From Collinsella aerofaciens (GTDB lineage Bacteria > Actinomycetota > Coriobacteriia > Coriobacteriales > Coriobacteriaceae), in NCBI GenBank assembly GCA_905213725.1, contig CAJMJM010000110.1, positions 1 to 5,812 on the forward strand: a stretch of DNA of 5,812 bases, written 5' to 3'. Shown one piece after another: positions 5,096-5,812 of this stretch. A program made the translations under genes and the position numbers. Each line of letters begins with the position of its first letter. Positions within the stretch are counted from its first letter, which is position 1. Under the pieces are notes generated by a model that saw only the letters and a program-made list of their open reading frames with translations, was not told the origin of the DNA and ran no database searches.

Positions 5096-5812
5096 ATTTG
5101 AGTTCAAGAAGGGCAAGATGGTCCCGTATCCTTCTGGCGCCATCGTTCCCGATCGTGACCTGGGCGAGCGCCCTGCACTCGAGTGCATCCACCTGGGCAT
5201 TGAGTTCGGTGGCCTTAAGGCAGTCGACGACTTTAGCCTGACTATCGGCAAGACCGAGATCGCCGGTCTGATCGGTCCCAACGGCGCCGGCAAGACCACG
5301 GTCTTCAACCTGCTCACCAAGGTGTACCAGCCCACGCATGGCACCATCCTGCTCGACGGCGAGGACACCTCGGGCAAGTCGGTCTACCAGGTCAACCGCA
5401 TGGGTATTGCCCGTACCTTCCAGAACATTCGCCTATTCAACACCATGACGGTGGAGGATAACGTCAAGGTCGGCCTGCATAACCAGGAGCGTTACTCCGG
5501 CTTTGAGGGCGTGCTGCGCCTGCCGACGTATTGGAAGCACGAGAAGGCTGCTCACGAGCGCGCCATGGAGCTGCTGTCCATCTTTGATATGGAGCATCTG
5601 GCAAACGAGCAGGCCGGATCGCTGCCTTACGGCGCTCAGCGTCGTCTGGAGATCGTCCGCGCGCTTGCCACCAACCCCAAGCTACTGCTGCTCGACGAGC
5701 CTGCTGCCGGCATGAACCCGTCCGAGACCGCGGAGCTCATGGAGAACATCGTCAAGATTCGCGACACCTTTGGCATTGCTATCATGCTTATCGAGCATGA
5801 TATGTCGCTCGT
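5085..5812 (+). CDS. livG: Branched-chain amino acid ABC transporter ATP-binding protein LivG (cut at right edge)
   Basis: First 242 codons of the LivG ATPase, which powers the LivHM channel together with LivF. The ATG at 5085 follows a near-perfect AAGGAGGTG ribosome binding site by 7 nt, inside the end of livM. Visible ATPase motifs in order: FGGLKAV (41-47), Walker A GPNGAGKT (64-71), Q-loop Gln113 in ARTFQNIRLF, signature region LPYGAQRRLEI (180-190), Walker B LLLLDEP (200-206) with Glu205, D-loop AAGMN (207-211), and switch His238 in LIEHDMSL. Walker A lies about 26 residues further in than in E. coli LivG because of a charged N-terminal extension (about 1-31). The signature has Ala184 where E. 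coli LivG has Gln (YGQQ). Roughly 20-30 C-terminal residues are missing only because the window ends. livF should follow. Confidence 0.95.
   Translation, partial: MPSKFEFKKGKMVPYPSGAIVPDRDLGERPALECIHLGIEFGGLKAVDDFSLTIGKTEIAGLIGPNGAGKTTVFNLLTKVYQPTHGTILLDGEDTSGKSVYQVNRMGIARTFQNIRLFNTMTVEDNVKVGLHNQERYSGFEGVLRLPTYWKHEKAAHERAMELLSIFDMEHLANEQAGSLPYGAQRRLEIVRALATNPKLLLLDEPAAGMNPSETAELMENIVKIRDTFGIAIMLIEHDMSL

Noticed and set aside
3101..5377. 758-codon minus-strand open frame over livH, livM and livG
   Set aside because: It spans three certain genes on the other strand and its product is a low-complexity run of Asp, His, Arg, Gly and Ala. This is typical of an antisense frame in GC-rich DNA.
1..5812. 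CRISPR arrays, tRNA or rRNA genes, insertion sequences, attachment sites, phage or defence genes
   Set aside because: I looked for regular repeat-spacer units, cloverleaf structures, transposase motifs and terminal repeats and saw none. The window is an ordinary transporter locus.

Overview
The window carries most of a branched-chain amino acid (or related amphipathic amino acid) ABC importer locus. It reads left to right on the + strand: livJ-like lipoprotein, livK-like lipoprotein, livH, livM, livG (cut by the right edge). At the left edge, pointing the other way, are the first 36 codons of a gene that looks like homoserine dehydrogenase. Coding DNA is GC-rich with strong C/G preference at third positions, and Shine-Dalgarno sequences are strong. 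Both binding proteins are lipoproteins with twin-arginine-type signal peptides and Gly/Ser linkers. This fits a high-GC Gram-positive. The style resembles gut Coriobacteriia such as Collinsella, but that placement is inference from the look of the proteins, not from a marker gene.

Layout: 1-109 (-) is the start of a homoserine-dehydrogenase-like gene. 110-359 is a divergent intergenic region with phased GAAAC repeats and a GC-rich hairpin just before the first binding-protein gene. 360-1526 is binding protein 1. 1527-1797 is an unusually AT-rich intergenic region with spaced GCATAAA repeats, an 8-bp-arm inverted repeat and two hairpins in the leader of the next gene. 1798-2985 is binding protein 2. 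2986-3124 contains a strong 12-bp stem-loop and a second 7-bp stem-loop. 3125-4006 (livH), 4007-5095 (livM) and 5085-5812+ (livG) are packed head to tail with no gaps. livF, the second ATPase, is expected beyond the right edge.

How it works together: the two lipoproteins capture the amino acid outside the membrane and deliver it to the LivH/LivM channel. LivG, with the expected LivF partner, powers uptake by ATP hydrolysis. The two binding proteins are close paralogues (about 70% identical by eye) with nearly identical ligand-pocket motifs. The arrangement, one paralogue as a separate upstream unit and the other in front of livHMG, parallels the E. coli livJ / livKHMGF locus. The stem-loops between binding protein 2 and livH are well placed to let binding protein be made in excess over permease.

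The genes are ordinary, well-known families. No previously undescribed system is evident. The parts worth a second look are the duplicated binding proteins and the non-coding control regions around them.
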